This document shows positions 7,152-7,957 of a stretch of 7,957 nt of DNA, piece by piece. The stretch lies in NCBI GenBank assembly GCA_015662405.1, contig DQUE01000071.1, forward strand, positions 1-7,957, given 5' to 3'. Positions within the stretch are counted from its first letter, which is position 1. Each line of letters opens with the position of its first letter. The stretch is from Sulfurimonas autotrophica. GTDB lineage: Bacteria; Campylobacterota; Campylobacteria; Campylobacterales; Sulfurimonadaceae. A program made the translations under genes and the position numbers. The notes under the pieces were generated by a model that had not been told where the DNA came from, searched no databases, and worked only from the letters and a program-made list of their open reading frames with translations.

Positions 7152-7641
7152 AAAAGAGTATAAAGCCAAACGCGCAAAAGAAGTAGTTAGTCTTGGATCT
7201 GAAGATACTGAATACAAGTATGAATATGCCCCTGAAGTGTTAGAGACCTTTGAGAATCTTCATCCAGAGATGGATTATTGGGTAACACTCAATGCCGATG
7301 AGTTCACATCGCTCTGCCCAAAAACAAATCAGCCTGATTTTGCAACACTTGTGATTAACTATATACCTGATATGAAAATGGTTGAAAGTAAATCACTCAA
7401 ACTCTATCTTTTTAGCTTTATAAATAGCGGTGAGTTCCATGAAGATGTAGTCAATAAAATAGGTAAAGATTTAGTAGCGCTTATGCAACCAAAATATCTT
7501 GAAGTTATTGGCCTTTTTTATCCCAGAGGAAACATCAGCATACATCCAACCTTTAGCTATGCAAGAGAAGAAGAGAAGTATCAAGAGCTACTAAAATATA
7601 GATTTTTCAATAGAAACTGTAACCCACAAAGGATAGGATAG
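7144..7641 (+). CDS. queF: NADPH-dependent 7-cyano-7-deazaguanine (preQ0) reductase QueF, type I
   Basis: This cytosolic enzyme reduces the nitrile of preQ0 to the amine preQ1 using NADPH, before insertion into tRNA anticodons as queuosine precursor. It has 165 residues from ATG, the size of the short single-domain B. subtilis type. EFTSLCPKTNQPDFATL (53-69) holds the nucleophile Cys58 and acid Asp65. The QueF motif ESKSLKLY (81-88) and the substrate-binding pair His99-Glu100 are present, so it should be active as an oligomeric T-fold enzyme. A TTG at 7138 is in frame, but ATG at 7144 fits the family and has purine-rich GAAGAG seven bases upstream. It starts inside the end of uup and its stop shares one base with the next gene, so it depends on the operon promoter. 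No preQ1 riboswitch is possible immediately upstream because that sequence is uup coding. Confidence 0.97.
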   Translation: MDEKEYKAKRAKEVVSLGSEDTEYKYEYAPEVLETFENLHPEMDYWVTLNADEFTSLCPKTNQPDFATLVINYIPDMKMVESKSLKLYLFSFINSGEFHEDVVNKIGKDLVALMQPKYLEVIGLFYPRGNISIHPTFSYAREEEKYQELLKYRFFNRNCNPQRIG

Positions 7642-7957
7642 TGCAACTAACACCTTTACATGTAAAAGAAAAAACTACTATTCAATACATGAGTCGTGAG
7701 TTACTCTTTCTTGCACAAAGTGGACAGCCATACAGGGGAACACTCTATATAAATTTCACCAGTACAGGAGAGACCTTTGATCTGCTTGATTTTAAAAAGT
7801 ATCTCACCTCACTCAGAGAGAAAAAATACAATGCCGAAGATATTGCCTTTGCAATACATGAGACAATCACCAAAAGCATACAAACAGAGAATTTAGGTGT
7901 TATTGTTGATTTAACAGCGCGTGGAGGTCTGCAGCAAAGACTCTGCTATGGAGCAGA
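7641..7957 (+). CDS. Unrecognised protein, possible non-catalytic QueF-like T-fold (3' end outside window)
   Basis: The reading frame is open from GTG at 7641 for 105 codons and runs off the window, so the C-terminus is missing. The start is supported by AAAGGA seven bases upstream and by the TAGTG overlap with the queF stop. The sequence has no signal peptide or membrane helix. I do not recognise a named family. By eye it aligns without gaps to QueF from QPYRGTLYINF (29-39; QueF QPDFATLVINY, 63-73) to VIVDLTARGG (87-96; QueF VIGLFYPRGN), with about 17 identities in about 70 positions and matching strand-helix-helix-strand order. The catalytic Cys58 and Asp65 correspond to Leu24 and Tyr31. 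The ESKS motif becomes DLLD and His99 becomes Ala65, while Glu100 is kept as Glu66. It would therefore not be a nitrile reductase. The real-gene call is firm; the T-fold relationship is inference. Confidence 0.8.
   Translation, partial: MQLTPLHVKEKTTIQYMSRELLFLAQSGQPYRGTLYINFTSTGETFDLLDFKKYLTSLREKKYNAEDIAFAIHETITKSIQTENLGVIVDLTARGGLQQRLCYGA

Overview
The window looks like ordinary chromosomal DNA from a member of the Campylobacterota (former Epsilonproteobacteria), probably a free-living, Sulfurimonas- or Sulfurovum-like organism. The reasons are the AT-rich sequence, compact same-strand gene groups with one-base stop/start overlaps, non-ATG starts backed by good Shine-Dalgarno sites, and a separate PAS protein next to a chemoreceptor, as in the Campylobacter CetB/CetA energy-taxis pair. 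This assignment rests on protein style and layout only; there is no rRNA or other marker here.

Left half (1-5078), all on the minus strand. In transcription order it holds a small Aer-type PAS protein, then a chemoreceptor with a periplasmic nitrate/nitrite-sensing (NIT) type domain that overlaps the PAS gene by one base. A small four-helix membrane protein of CopD-like appearance follows, and then the chaperone htpG. htpG has its own probable promoter, a near-perfect HspR operator (HAIR element) upstream of it, and a strong intrinsic terminator just after its stop codon. The PAS protein and chemoreceptor probably work together as a two-protein receptor that senses energy or redox state in the cytoplasm and possibly nitrate/nitrite in the periplasm. 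htpG is probably a separate, heat-shock-controlled unit.

Right half (5205-7957), all on the plus strand and diverging from the PAS gene across a 126-base AT-rich gap. An ABC-F ATPase of the Uup type overlaps queF by 8 bases. queF (NADPH-dependent preQ0 reductase, queuosine biosynthesis) overlaps by one base a third gene that is cut off by the window end. That third gene was not recognised by name, but by eye it aligns without gaps to queF from the QP motif onward while lacking the catalytic Cys and Asp. It may be a non-catalytic QueF-like tunnelling-fold (T-fold) relative, and it is the most unusual item here. The three genes are arranged as one operon whose products all touch translation (ribosome-associated ATPase, tRNA modification), although a functional link is only inferred.

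No tRNA or rRNA gene, insertion sequence, CRISPR array or phage gene was seen. No gene-free stretch exceeds 130 bases.
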